Shown: positions 34,143 to 42,400 of the stretch, in pieces
How the letters are laid out: the number at the start of each line of letters is the position of its first letter
Numbering within the stretch: the stretch's first letter is position 1
Origin: Marseilla massiliensis
GTDB lineage: Bacteria > Bacteroidota > Bacteroidia > Bacteroidales > Bacteroidaceae
DNA: 64,000 bases
NCBI RefSeq assembly: GCF_016899955.1
Contig: NZ_JACJJL010000001.1
Span: forward strand, 1-64,000
Direction: 5' to 3'
Translations under genes and position numbers: made by a program
The notes under the pieces: model-generated
The model's input: only the letters and a program-made list of their open reading frames with translations
What the model was told of the DNA's origin: nothing
The model's database searches: none

Positions 34143-34460
34143 CTATTCTTTGATGCGGATGCCACCTGATTCCTTTGCCAAAGACAGTGCAAGGTCTGCG
34201 TCCACAACGATTTTTCTTCCTATCTGCGTGATAGCCTTATCTATGATGCCGCTCTTCTTAATGCGGTTAGCCGTGGGTACGCTGCATCCGAACACACGGG
34301 CAATACCCTCTATGCCATAATAGTTGCCTTTGGAGGCCATTGGGGATGTGGATTTCTCGGTGGACTCTACACTTTTTGTGATGAGAAAGCAAAGCTCCTC
34401 GCCAGTCATCATGGCGATAGGCTTTTGAAGTAATTGATTAAAATTGAATCTTTCTTCCAT
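34143..34460 (-). CDS. DUF3853 family HTH protein
   Basis: 105 aa. YYGIEGIARVFGCSVPTANRIKKSGIIDKAITQIGRKIVVDADLALSLA is the MerR/excisionase-like winged helix of DUF3853 proteins, which sit before VapE-like helicases in Bacteroides elements. It could act as an excisionase or replication regulator. Overlapping organisation with the VapE gene (4 bp gap). Confidence 0.75.
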   Translation of the reverse strand: MEERFNFNQLLQKPIAMMTGEELCFLITKSVESTEKSTSPMASKGNYYGIEGIARVFGCSVPTANRIKKSGIIDKAITQIGRKIVVDADLALSLAKESGGIRIKE

Positions 34461-34638
34461 ACCTTTACTTGTTTAGTTATTAGATACTTTAAGCTTCGGT
34501 TCAACTCTGTGAAACCGATTTCACAAGCAAAAGTAGTGTATGAAACTCTGCGTATCGGTCGGTTTATTTATAGCTTAATTTTACCGACCGAATTACAACA
34601 GATGTTTGCAGTAAAAAACGAATAGCTAGATTTCCCAA

Positions 34639-35883
34639 CTACCCGTTATTGATGAAAAAGTCCGTCCATCGGTCTATTATTCGTTTTGCCTTGACGAAGC
34701 TGTTCCCTCTTTGAGGCAAGTCTAAAACCATATCCTTGATTTCGCCATATCGCTTCTGTGGTATATCGTGTCCGTAATGCCGTTGAGAGAACTGTTCTAT
34801 GGCACGATGGAATGCCATGTACTTTGTAGACGCTTTTATTCTGCCCGCTTTCGCCAATGATTTCAACAGATAGGCAAGGCTTATGTCCTCGGTATTCTCT
34901 TCAAGGAATAAACAGATTCCTTGCTTGATGCGTTCCTTGTCCCCAATGAGGATATCATCCAATGATTGCATAACCTTTTTGTTCCCACGTCTACCTTTGA
35001 CTTTTCGCAAGGCAAATATAACTTCCTTCCATATTTCAGGGTTACACTTCTCTACAGTATCTTCCCAATCCGCTTTGGTTTCTGTGCCCATCTCTATACT
35101 TCCATTGACAAGCATGGTAACGCATGACTTTACCAAAAGCGTATCACCATGGTCAACCTCTTCACTGTTCAGCAGATGGTCAAGTAACTTAGCCATACGT
35201 GAAAGACCGTGGTCAAATACCACGAAATAGTACACGCAATAAGCCAAGTCTTCTTTCTTTTCCATCACACGGTCATAGAGGTTAGCCATAAATCCACCAA
35301 TAAACACCGCATGGGAGAGGAAAACAATTTGAGAGATATAGGCCAGGAACTGATAGACCATTTTTCTTTCCAGTTTACTCAACAGATAACAACCTTTGCT
35401 GTTTCTCATAAGCAAATCCAACTGTACAGTCAAGTAGGTTCTCATTGCCAATGGCAGGTGATTCCAGATTTCAATAGGCGTTTCAGAATGAACCATCAGC
35501 AGCCCTGATTTCGGAGAAGTAAGCAGTTCAATTGTCCCCGTTTTTACGTTGATACCTATCCACAACCGTTTGTTTGTAATACATTGGGCGATGGTTTCGG
35601 TATATTGGCCAGCCCATTGTCGGTTTGCGATGTCTGGTACATCCTTCCCGTTGGCAAAATCTGAAAGCCAATTGTACATCATCAAGGCTTCGGGTGGTGT
35701 GCAGTCCCGCATCATCTGGTACATGTCCATCAGAACAGTTATACCTCCTTTAGCCACAGCATCTATGCGCTTACAAAAGTTGGTATATACTTCTTCATTG
35801 CCTGATTTCCATGCACGGATAGCCATATCTGCAGTGTCCTTTCTCTTGGAATAGGATTTTATCCTTTCTATGAAATTTTTCAT
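34639..35883 (-). CDS. Conserved 414-aa protein next to the integrase
   Basis: Mostly helical, no signal peptide. Contains YNWLSDFANGKDVPD, HLPLAMRTYLTVQLDLLMR, a hydrophobic stretch QFLAYISQIVFLSHAVFIGGFM (about 175-200) and LPQRGNSFVKAKRIIDRWTDFF at the end. It lies 12 bp after the integrase stop, so it is probably co-transcribed. Proteins of this kind accompany integrases in Bacteroides mobilizable elements (recalled as a DUF6043-like family, uncertain). Function unknown. Confidence 0.5.
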   Translation of the reverse strand: MKNFIERIKSYSKRKDTADMAIRAWKSGNEEVYTNFCKRIDAVAKGGITVLMDMYQMMRDCTPPEALMMYNWLSDFANGKDVPDIANRQWAGQYTETIAQCITNKRLWIGINVKTGTIELLTSPKSGLLMVHSETPIEIWNHLPLAMRTYLTVQLDLLMRNSKGCYLLSKLERKMVYQFLAYISQIVFLSHAVFIGGFMANLYDRVMEKKEDLAYCVYYFVVFDHGLSRMAKLLDHLLNSEEVDHGDTLLVKSCVTMLVNGSIEMGTETKADWEDTVEKCNPEIWKEVIFALRKVKGRRGNKKVMQSLDDILIGDKERIKQGICLFLEENTEDISLAYLLKSLAKAGRIKASTKYMAFHRAIEQFSQRHYGHDIPQKRYGEIKDMVLDLPQRGNSFVKAKRIIDRWTDFFINNG

Positions 35884-35895
35884 TGTCTTATGGTA

Positions 35896-37398
35896 TTAAG
35901 GTTGTCTGAACAGTTTGAGCAATTCTTCTGTGGACATGCTTGCCAGCTTTGCCAACAGAGCATCCCTTTCAGAAGTATTACCCAGGTTTAGTAGCTTTGA
36001 ATTGTTCTGCATCTGTATGTCGATAGGATAATGCTCGATGTAGATTTGAGTAATGGCATGGTCTGAAGAAGCATGTCCCATGCTCTCCGAGATATAATCC
36101 ATATCCACTCCGGCATTATGCAGGTTGGTGGCAAACGAGTGCCGGCACCATGTACCGGACGGACAGATGGACTTGTCCCAATTCAATGCTTCATGGCATA
36201 TCCTGATAACACGGTCTTTTACGTTTGAGTTTTCCTGCATGGTATATTTACGGCGCAACTCTTCTGTTTCCGCACCTTTTAATATATGAGGAAAAACAAA
36301 GCCACCCCGAGTCGGAGGTGCCGCCACTTCATCTAACACATATTGTAAAGGAGGGATAATGGGAACGATTACTTCTGAACCGTCAGCACTTCTTCGGGAA
36401 GTTTTCTTTCGGTTGAAACGGAAAGCCTTGCCATCTGTCTGATAATAATAACTATCGTAAGTCAATCGTCCTGCATCTGCCATGTTAAAGCCGTTGCACA
36501 GGTACTGGGCAAGAAACAACCCCAATGAGTAGTGGGCACGTTGGGTATATTCTTCCGACCAATGTTCGGGATATTTCTTTGAGACAAAAAGGTTGTAGAG
36601 CTCCGTCATCTGACAGACATTCAGGAAGCTCTGTTTGCGCTTTGCACTCTTGGGTATGCTCACAAGCCCTTTCTCCTTCTTGTTAGAAAAAGGATAAGGA
36701 ACATCTTTGAGATAGCCTTCATGTATACACCTGTTCCATACAGCACGGCAACAACGGAGATAAATCCCGGCGGTAGTATCGCTGATTTTCCCGACTATCG
36801 CCCCATTCTCGTCTTTTACTCCATCATGCATTCCGTCTTTCCACTTCTGAATTTCTGCAGCACTGATGCAGAATCCTCTAATCATATTGCTTCCGAGAAT
36901 TTTTCTGAATGATTTGAGTGCGCATTCGTAGCTCTCTGCTGTGGTAAAACGTGCGCCACCATCGTCTGTCCGTAATTCATGGATGATTTGTTCCCATACA
37001 CCAACAAAGGTTTGTGCCTTGGTCGTATCTTCTTTGGATGGCATCACTCCCTCACCCATGATACATTGGCGTACCATTTCAAATGTCAGGATACCACCTT
37101 TGTTTAGGTTCATCAGAATTTCTTTGTATTTGGGGACAAAGCTATCTTTCCACTCTTTTTGAAGTTTGTAGTTCTCGCTCTTGCATTTAGTCGCATTACA
37201 AATGTCTGAGAACTTTCTTTCAGTGAAAGAACTTCCAACGGTAAGATAAAAGCACTTGCGGTCTATCGTGAAACGGAGAGATAACGGAAACTCACACGCA
37301 TTTTTCCTGCGAGTACGTGAGTCCAACACGACAGAAACAGAACAGTTCCGTTCCTTGAAAAGCGACAGAGACTTTGTCAGTTTTTCCATTGCATTCAT
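35896..37398 (-). CDS. Tyrosine recombinase (integrase) of the element
   Basis: 500 aa. N-terminal arm-binding (about 1-110) and SAM-like core-binding domains precede the catalytic domain: GTWCRHSFATNLHNAG (box II arginine), SMGHASSDHAITQIYIEHY (histidine and nucleophilic tyrosine). The first catalytic arginine position appears as N in LCNGFNMADAGRL. It is the tRNA-proximal gene, transcribed away from att after a roughly 360-nt leader. It would integrate the element into the tRNA(CAT) 3' half. Alternative start MEKLTK at 37389. Confidence 0.85.
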   Translation of the reverse strand: MNAMEKLTKSLSLFKERNCSVSVVLDSRTRRKNACEFPLSLRFTIDRKCFYLTVGSSFTERKFSDICNATKCKSENYKLQKEWKDSFVPKYKEILMNLNKGGILTFEMVRQCIMGEGVMPSKEDTTKAQTFVGVWEQIIHELRTDDGGARFTTAESYECALKSFRKILGSNMIRGFCISAAEIQKWKDGMHDGVKDENGAIVGKISDTTAGIYLRCCRAVWNRCIHEGYLKDVPYPFSNKKEKGLVSIPKSAKRKQSFLNVCQMTELYNLFVSKKYPEHWSEEYTQRAHYSLGLFLAQYLCNGFNMADAGRLTYDSYYYQTDGKAFRFNRKKTSRRSADGSEVIVPIIPPLQYVLDEVAAPPTRGGFVFPHILKGAETEELRRKYTMQENSNVKDRVIRICHEALNWDKSICPSGTWCRHSFATNLHNAGVDMDYISESMGHASSDHAITQIYIEHYPIDIQMQNNSKLLNLGNTSERDALLAKLASMSTEELLKLFRQP

Positions 37399-37760
37399 TG
37401 TTTATGTTCAACATAACCTCTGAATACAGACGCTTTGCAATGTGAGGCATACATATACAAAACACTGCATATAACCACAGAGTCCCTATCCTCAGGCGGA
37501 TAAAAACATCGTTGTTATATGCAGCGGTGCAATCTCGTTGGCTTCTGTCGCTGACTGGTAACCGGGCTTATGCTAATCGGTCTCAACCCCTGAAGCAACT
37601 CTCGCGTTTCGTTTGTCATAGAGTACCCTCCGACTGGCACTCCCTCTACGCATTGATCCATCGGAATGGGATAACCCTCCCACGGCGGTTAGGCAAACTC
37701 ACTTTTCTTTTTCAAGAAAGAGCACCACCAAGGTCATGGCTTGCCACAAATGCATTACGC
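37399..37760 (-). promoter_or_regulatory. Long structured leader upstream of the integrase
   Basis: About 360 nt lie between the putative promoter (37765-37794) and the integrase ATG, without a convincing ORF. It is GC-richer than its surroundings and contains a perfect 11-bp inverted repeat CTGCATATAAC (37465-37475) / GTTATATGCAG (37514-37524). It may be a regulatory 5' UTR, a small RNA, or part of the recombination site. Confidence 0.4.
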
Positions 37761-37764
37761 GATA

Positions 37765-37794
37765 CAAAAGTACGATATTATTCTATAAATCAAG
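37765..37794 (-). promoter_or_regulatory. Promoter of the integrase transcript
   Basis: Minus strand: CTTG, 18 nt, TACTTTTG. Fits the Bacteroidetes -33/-7 pattern (TTTG ... TAnnTTTG). Start expected near 37758. Confidence 0.5.
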
Positions 37795-37923
37795 GTGTAA
37801 ATAGAATATATTTGAGTTTATTTAACCGCCAAGTATTGTCACATTAACAGAATATTTCAATGAATTATGTTACAGAATGGCATGGGTTTTCATAGAAATT
37901 CTATGTGTAAACAGAGCCAACTC

Positions 37924-37954
37924 AAACCGTTTGTTTACGCATTGTTTACGCAGA
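37924..37954 (+). repeat. Arm-type integrase site candidate, right
   Basis: 31 bp identical to 13725-13755, same orientation, including tandem TTGTTTACGCA. Lies 47 bp inside the tRNA-proximal att repeat. Confidence 0.55.
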
Positions 37955-37965
37955 CAAAGAAAAAA

Positions 37966-37989
37966 GCACTTGCGATTTCTCGTAAGTGC
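37966..37989 (-). terminator. Intrinsic terminator of the tRNA
   Basis: On the minus strand GCACTTACGA, a GAAA loop, TCGCAAGTGC, then TTTTTT, directly after the tRNA 3' end. Nine of ten pairs form. Confidence 0.65.
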
Positions 37990-38001
37990 CTGATTTTCAA
38001 C

Positions 38002-38044
38002 GTGGGCCATCCAGGGCTTGAACCTGGGACCTCCAGATTATGAG
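38002..38044 (-). repeat. att repeat within the tRNA (proximal end)
   Basis: 43 bp identical to 13574-13616, spanning the anticodon loop to the 3' end of the tRNA. Strand exchange is expected at or near the anticodon loop. Confidence 0.85.
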
Positions 38045-38076
38045 TCTGTTGCTCTAACCAACTGAGCTAAAAGCCA
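38003..38076 (-). tRNA. tRNA-Met/Ile (CAT anticodon), probably chimeric
   Basis: D arm GCTCAGTTGGTTAGAGC, anticodon loop CTCATAA, T arm CCAGG-TTCAAGC-CCTGG are all present. The acceptor is poor: 5' TGGCTTT against 3' ATGGCCC gives mismatches at 1-72 and 6-67 and a wobble at 5-68. A27-G43 also mismatches. Everything left of the anticodon loop is shared with the distal att repeat. 5' and 3' halves may come from different tRNAs, so function is uncertain. Confidence 0.7.
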
Positions 38077-38456
38077 AAGTGCTGTGTATCAACCATTTAA
38101 CGAACTCTCTTGAGAACTTGTTTATATCTATCAGTCAACAATAAGTCAACATTTGTCCTCTTTGCAAATATACACATAATTGATGAACAACGCAAATCAC
38201 AAGTTAATATATTCCTGTTTTATCATCATGGACTTCATAGAAAACCGAAGGCAAATGTAAACAACAATATAATCATCCACTCATGCGGCGTGTGCCTACG
38301 ACAAACGAAAGAGAAAGAAATGCAGCTTTTTTACATGGATTTCAGGGTGATATTTATATATGTATCATATTGAAAGAAAAAATCCTGCATTCTGTTAACC
38401 ATGAACAATGTCATCCTACAAAGAGAAAAGCTGCACATAATCCGACTTTTGAGTGT
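38077..38456. other. Intergenic region right of the element, no supported gene
   Basis: AT-rich. Short frames on the plus strand show no domain or leader. No clear promoter is identified for the minus-strand tRNA. Confidence 0.4.
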
Positions 38457-39767
38457 TTATAGAAAATCTTTCAGCCTATCGGTAAGATATAGTGGAATGT
38501 TTATCAGGTTGTCATCCTTGCGTAAGTTCCTTGTCGAAAAACGTATTGCTATATCTGGTTCATATTTCTTTCTGTATTCTGAAAGGCTTTTGGCAGTTAC
38601 ACTGTTTCCTGATTTAACCTCAACTGGTATAATACTACCGTTATATTGCAGCATGAACTCTATCTCCGCAGTATTACCGGATGACCAGTAGAATTGCTCC
38701 TCACCGAACTGCCGTACAAGAGAAGTCAAGACATAATTCTCTGACAACACGCCTTTGAATTCTGTAAACAGCCTGTCGCCAAGCAAGACTGACGTAGGTT
38801 CAAGACGGAATTTAGAGCGTAACAATCCTACGTCGGAAAGATACATCTTGAAGTATGAACTGTTTTTGTATGCTGCCAAAGGAATGCGCGGAGTGTTGAC
38901 GCAAAACACACGGTGCGTAAGACCGGCAAGACATAACCATTCGATAGCGTTTTCATATTCACGTGCTCTTGCCCCTTTCTGTATTTCCGTGTAGCGGAAC
39001 TTCCTGTTGTCACGCGCCAAATGTCCTTCAATATTATTCCATACGGCGAAAACACGTGGAATATCCCTTGCCGCTATGTGTTTGGAGAAGTCAAGAGAAT
39101 ATGCTATGAGGATGTTTTGCAGAATGGCATCAACCTGTTTCCAATCGTATGTGTCTGCGTATCGGCTTACGGCTTCGGGCATTCCGCCAAGTACGAGATA
39201 GGTTTTATATGCGTCAACCAACTTTGAATGGATTACTTCGGGTAGAGGTTCAATGTCTGTTATGCCTTGTAATATTTCCGCCAAGTCTGGGTTTGTTGCA
39301 GCCAAATATTCGGAAAACGAAACGGGACACATGTGCATGAAATCAACTTTGCCGACAGGAAACGATGCCTCTTGACGGTTCAATGCCACGCCAAGTAACG
39401 ACCCGGCACAAACAATGGCATACTCTGGTGCTTGTTCACAAAAATATTTAAGGCTGTTCAGGGCGTCGTTACATTCCTGTATCTCGTCGAGTATTACAAG
39501 AGTTCGCCCAGGTTCTATCTTCATCCCGGACACCATCGATAGCACGTTAATTAAGCGTTTTGGGTCTTTGGTACGGGCAAAGTCCTGCTTTATTTCAGGC
39601 ATTGTGTCGAAATTGACATATACGCAGTTGTCAAAACAGTCTTTACCAAACTTGTTAAGAACCCACGACTTGCCTACCTGCCTTGCACCCTGAAGTACCA
39701 AAGGCTTACGGAATCTGCTGTCCTTCCATGCTGCAAGGTCTTTCAATATGCTTCTATATATCTCCAT
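38457..39767 (-). CDS. AAA ATPase with DUF4143 domain
   Basis: 436 aa. Walker A QGARQVGKSW (about 26-35), Walker B LVILDEIQE (about 90-98), arginine/sensor motif VCAGSLLGVAL, MCPVSFSEYL, then DUF4143 (about 200-400) with IPVEVKSG near the end resembling a nuclease-type E-x-K. These stand-alone ATPases are widespread in Bacteroidales accessory regions; function is unknown. A second, diverged member lies at 42401-43585. Confidence 0.8.
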   Translation of the reverse strand: MEIYRSILKDLAAWKDSRFRKPLVLQGARQVGKSWVLNKFGKDCFDNCVYVNFDTMPEIKQDFARTKDPKRLINVLSMVSGMKIEPGRTLVILDEIQECNDALNSLKYFCEQAPEYAIVCAGSLLGVALNRQEASFPVGKVDFMHMCPVSFSEYLAATNPDLAEILQGITDIEPLPEVIHSKLVDAYKTYLVLGGMPEAVSRYADTYDWKQVDAILQNILIAYSLDFSKHIAARDIPRVFAVWNNIEGHLARDNRKFRYTEIQKGARAREYENAIEWLCLAGLTHRVFCVNTPRIPLAAYKNSSYFKMYLSDVGLLRSKFRLEPTSVLLGDRLFTEFKGVLSENYVLTSLVRQFGEEQFYWSSGNTAEIEFMLQYNGSIIPVEVKSGNSVTAKSLSEYRKKYEPDIAIRFSTRNLRKDDNLINIPLYLTDRLKDFL

Positions 39768-39949
39768 TCATATCTATTTTTGGCAAATATACGCATTTTA
39801 GGTAGAAAAAATGCACACATTGATACATTTTATGCAAGACACAACTTAATATTAAATTTAATTAACAAAGTACAGCTGTTCATTTTCTCAACCTAAAATA
39901 TAAAAGCCATAATAAGAAATAATCTTTTTTATGGCAACTACACCTTTAA

Positions 39950-40735
39950 TTATCTTATATGTTTTTTACTTAAATATGTACATAATGATGCTGATAGGTG
40001 AACCATTAATTCCGCTTCCTCAAAAGACGGCTCACATCCTTCACGTAAATGTCTACCCTGTTCTGAAGAAAAGCCCCAAATCTTTTTGATGGCTTCATTT
40101 AGAGGTGAAGGCACTATGTTAGGATGTTTACTAATTAAAGTTCCTAATGTGTCTTTCTCATCTCCACTGACTACCCTACAAACACATTCCAGTGCTGCTA
40201 TTGAATGTTGGATTGCACCTGTAATTTCCGCTTTGGGTCTTCTTGACAAGTCTTTTATTGCTTCTTTTATTTCATTACATGATGTGCTAAGCTCCTTTTC
40301 ATCTAATTCGATTTCAACCTCTTTTAAGACTGTTTCAAAAGAATCTTCACAACGTATAGTTATTTTCCCATTCTCAAGTTTCCATCCTATACCTTTTTCC
40401 GAGAAATAATCATTTACCTCTTGACTAAAACTTTTTTGACAATTCAAGTCTAAATTCTGATAGAAAAGTTCAACAATATCATAAACACGTGACCAATGAC
40501 AACTTTCTATAACACTTTGAACTTCGCTTCTCATAAATTCATTTTCATTCCAATTATTCGGATCTGGACTTTCTTTTGTCGCAAAGCAGACTATTTTGCG
40601 GATTATCTTTAACCCGAAATATTGCTCCATCAATAGCAATAAATAGTTTCGTAATTCTAACGGTGCCTCGTACCTGATTTTTATCTGTTGCGCAAGAATG
40701 TTTATTCCCATACGTTTTGAAAACAACTCATTCAT
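39950..40735 (-). CDS. AbiJ-like abortive-infection protein
   Basis: 261 aa. The N-terminus (about 1-95; FSKRMGINILAQQIKIRYEAPLELRNYLLLL ... SCHWSRVYDIVELFY) fits the AbiJ_NTD4 domain. The C-terminal part (about 160-255; IQHSIAALECVCRVVSGDEKDTLGTL ... GFSSEQGRHLREG) fits the Abi-type C-terminal domain, a HEPN-like helical bundle with RHLREG near the usual active-site position. Probable phage-exclusion effector. Single gene with its own spacing; alternative is a general nucleic-acid-binding HEPN protein. Confidence 0.65.
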   Translation of the reverse strand: MNELFSKRMGINILAQQIKIRYEAPLELRNYLLLLMEQYFGLKIIRKIVCFATKESPDPNNWNENEFMRSEVQSVIESCHWSRVYDIVELFYQNLDLNCQKSFSQEVNDYFSEKGIGWKLENGKITIRCEDSFETVLKEVEIELDEKELSTSCNEIKEAIKDLSRRPKAEITGAIQHSIAALECVCRVVSGDEKDTLGTLISKHPNIVPSPLNEAIKKIWGFSSEQGRHLREGCEPSFEEAELMVHLSASLCTYLSKKHIR

Positions 40736-40951
40736 GATTCTGAATTTATTACTTATATGTGCTTATATGACAAAATAATTACTTAATACTATTTGTTCTA
40801 CCTGTCGCTTAGCCTTTTCTAATATCACCTTGCTTTCTTTGCAAGTATGATTATACAATTCTAATTTTTCATCAAATATTTTAGAATCTGTCATTATTAA
40901 AAGCAGCATTCCAGATCAATAGGAACACTGCTTTATCTTTTTATAAACAAA

Positions 40952-41947
40952 TTATATTGCCTGCAACATAAACGCATACGAAAAATCAATGTATGAATGA
41001 GTGGTCTGATTTTCTATCCATGCTTGTTCTTTGTGACTCATGTTTGACAGTGAGGTCGCATTGTCATTCCTGAATGTCATATATACATTGTTTAGTAAAT
41101 CCAGCTGTTCTTCACTAAAACATGACTCATCATATTGAATTTCCGACATGAGTTTAGTGCCCGCATTCCCGTTACCGAAATCTATAATTTCCGGATGGAT
41201 GTCATCAATGAGGCTGTACACTTTGTCCCATCTATCAGGCACGGGGCCGAATTGTATTGCCTTATACGCAAGTCCGGTCATTCCTTCACCGAAATTTCTA
41301 TACGATGCAAAATCAGTATAAAACAGCAACTTGTTCATCTGCGTTGTATATACGCCGTTGAATTTGTTTATAAAAAACAGGATTACATTCTTCAGCCTGC
41401 TTACTGACTGTTTTGCGTATCCATTGAATTTGTTTCGGACAGCATCACCAAAAATGGATTTCTTGACAAAGTATTCCTGTGTATATTGCGTTTTTTTCAG
41501 TTCCGATATTTTCTGCCTTATGCTTTCATAATCCTTTTCGGACAATACATTTCTTGCCGCGTCTACAAACGTTTCAAATGAATACGGACTTTGAATGCTG
41601 CGCAAAACACGACCGTTAGCCACATTCGGTATCTCGCCGTTTTCATACAAACGGTACTGATTTTCGCCGAACCCTAATATCAATGACATCTTGGATGCAG
41701 ACAAACCATACTTCTGGCGCAACGGTTTCAATTCGTCTGCAAACGGGATACCATATCTTAAACGGTACTGATTAAACACCTGAGCTGTGTTTACCGTATC
41801 CATTTCCGTCGTAGTAAACATTTCGTTCGTATCCACGCACTTATAACACAAATGCGTGTATTCAAATTCTTCTTTCCGGAATGTAGCTTTACGCAATTCA
41901 GCGACTAATTCTACATCACCACCGGTAAACGGACTCTTGATTTTCAT
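40952..41947 (-). CDS. MqsA-like antitoxin fused to a Panacea (DUF4065/SocA) domain
   Basis: 331 aa from MKIKSPFTGGDVELV at 41947. N-terminal MqsA/YgiT-like part with degenerate zinc ligands (SPFTGG, LCYKCVD). HTH about 70-130 (LRQKYGLSASKMSLILGFGENQYRLYENGEIPN). Panacea domain about 200-320 (MNKLLFYTDFASYRNFGEGMTGLAYKAIQFGPVPDRWDKVYSLI). It would bind DNA and neutralise the toxin encoded 1 bp upstream. Toxin-first order is as in mqsRA. Confidence 0.7.
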   Translation of the reverse strand: MKIKSPFTGGDVELVAELRKATFRKEEFEYTHLCYKCVDTNEMFTTTEMDTVNTAQVFNQYRLRYGIPFADELKPLRQKYGLSASKMSLILGFGENQYRLYENGEIPNVANGRVLRSIQSPYSFETFVDAARNVLSEKDYESIRQKISELKKTQYTQEYFVKKSIFGDAVRNKFNGYAKQSVSRLKNVILFFINKFNGVYTTQMNKLLFYTDFASYRNFGEGMTGLAYKAIQFGPVPDRWDKVYSLIDDIHPEIIDFGNGNAGTKLMSEIQYDESCFSEEQLDLLNNVYMTFRNDNATSLSNMSHKEQAWIENQTTHSYIDFSYAFMLQAI

Positions 41948-41948
41948 A

Positions 41949-42296
41949 TCATTTGAATTTATATTTAAGCGGACGTTCTGCAATATGGAAGGAAATGCAA
42001 AATGCCCCACACTCTTCCAAACCTTTTGATATTTTTATATAGACATCATTATGCTTGACTTCTTTCCCGAACACCCACATTTCTCCTTTTCTATACAGGG
42101 TATCTTCCAACGGGCCGTCAACATAATTAGAAACCTCCAACTGCATTATTATTTCCTTTCGCTGCCTTGGTGTAATATCCAAGTCTAAGAGGGTTTGCAT
42201 ATTCTTTCCTCTGTCATCTCTGAAGTAAAGTCCAAATGTTTTGGCCTTCTGAAAGAATTGTTGCAAGAAACGTCTAACCTCATTTTCTGTCGCCAT
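41949..42296 (-). CDS. MqsR-like type II toxin
   Basis: 115 aa from MATENEVRRFLQQF. The layout FRDDRGKNMQTLLDLDI, EIIMQLEVSNYVDGP, MWVFGKEV, NDVYIKISKG and CISFHIAERP resembles MqsR-family mRNA interferases (RelE fold). The start at 42296 is preferred to upstream codons because it begins the conserved region. It is coupled (1-bp gap) to the MqsA-Panacea antitoxin. Confidence 0.65.
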   Translation of the reverse strand: MATENEVRRFLQQFFQKAKTFGLYFRDDRGKNMQTLLDLDITPRQRKEIIMQLEVSNYVDGPLEDTLYRKGEMWVFGKEVKHNDVYIKISKGLEECGAFCISFHIAERPLKYKFK

Positions 42297-42400
42297 CAAA
42301 CTTATTTTTGCCGCAAATATAATATTAAAATTGGAAATTAGCAAATAAAAGTATTATAAATCAACGTTAAAGTTGAAATACTATCTATACGCAGAACATA

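Larger units (their letters stand above)
13574..38044. mobile_element. Integrative mobilizable element in a tRNA(CAT) gene
   Basis: The 43-bp direct repeat at 13574-13616 and 38002-38044 matches the 3' half of the tRNA at 38003-38076. Just inside each end lies an identical 31-bp repeat (13725-13755, 37924-37954). A tyrosine integrase is the first gene inside the tRNA-proximal end. Relaxase, MobC, an oriT-like region, VapE helicase and DUF3853 form the backbone. No type IV secretion genes are present, so it would be mobilized rather than self-transmissible. About 15 kb of cargo (14.4-29.2 kb) carries the RtcB/FtsZ-like and DUF262 modules. Confidence 0.85.
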
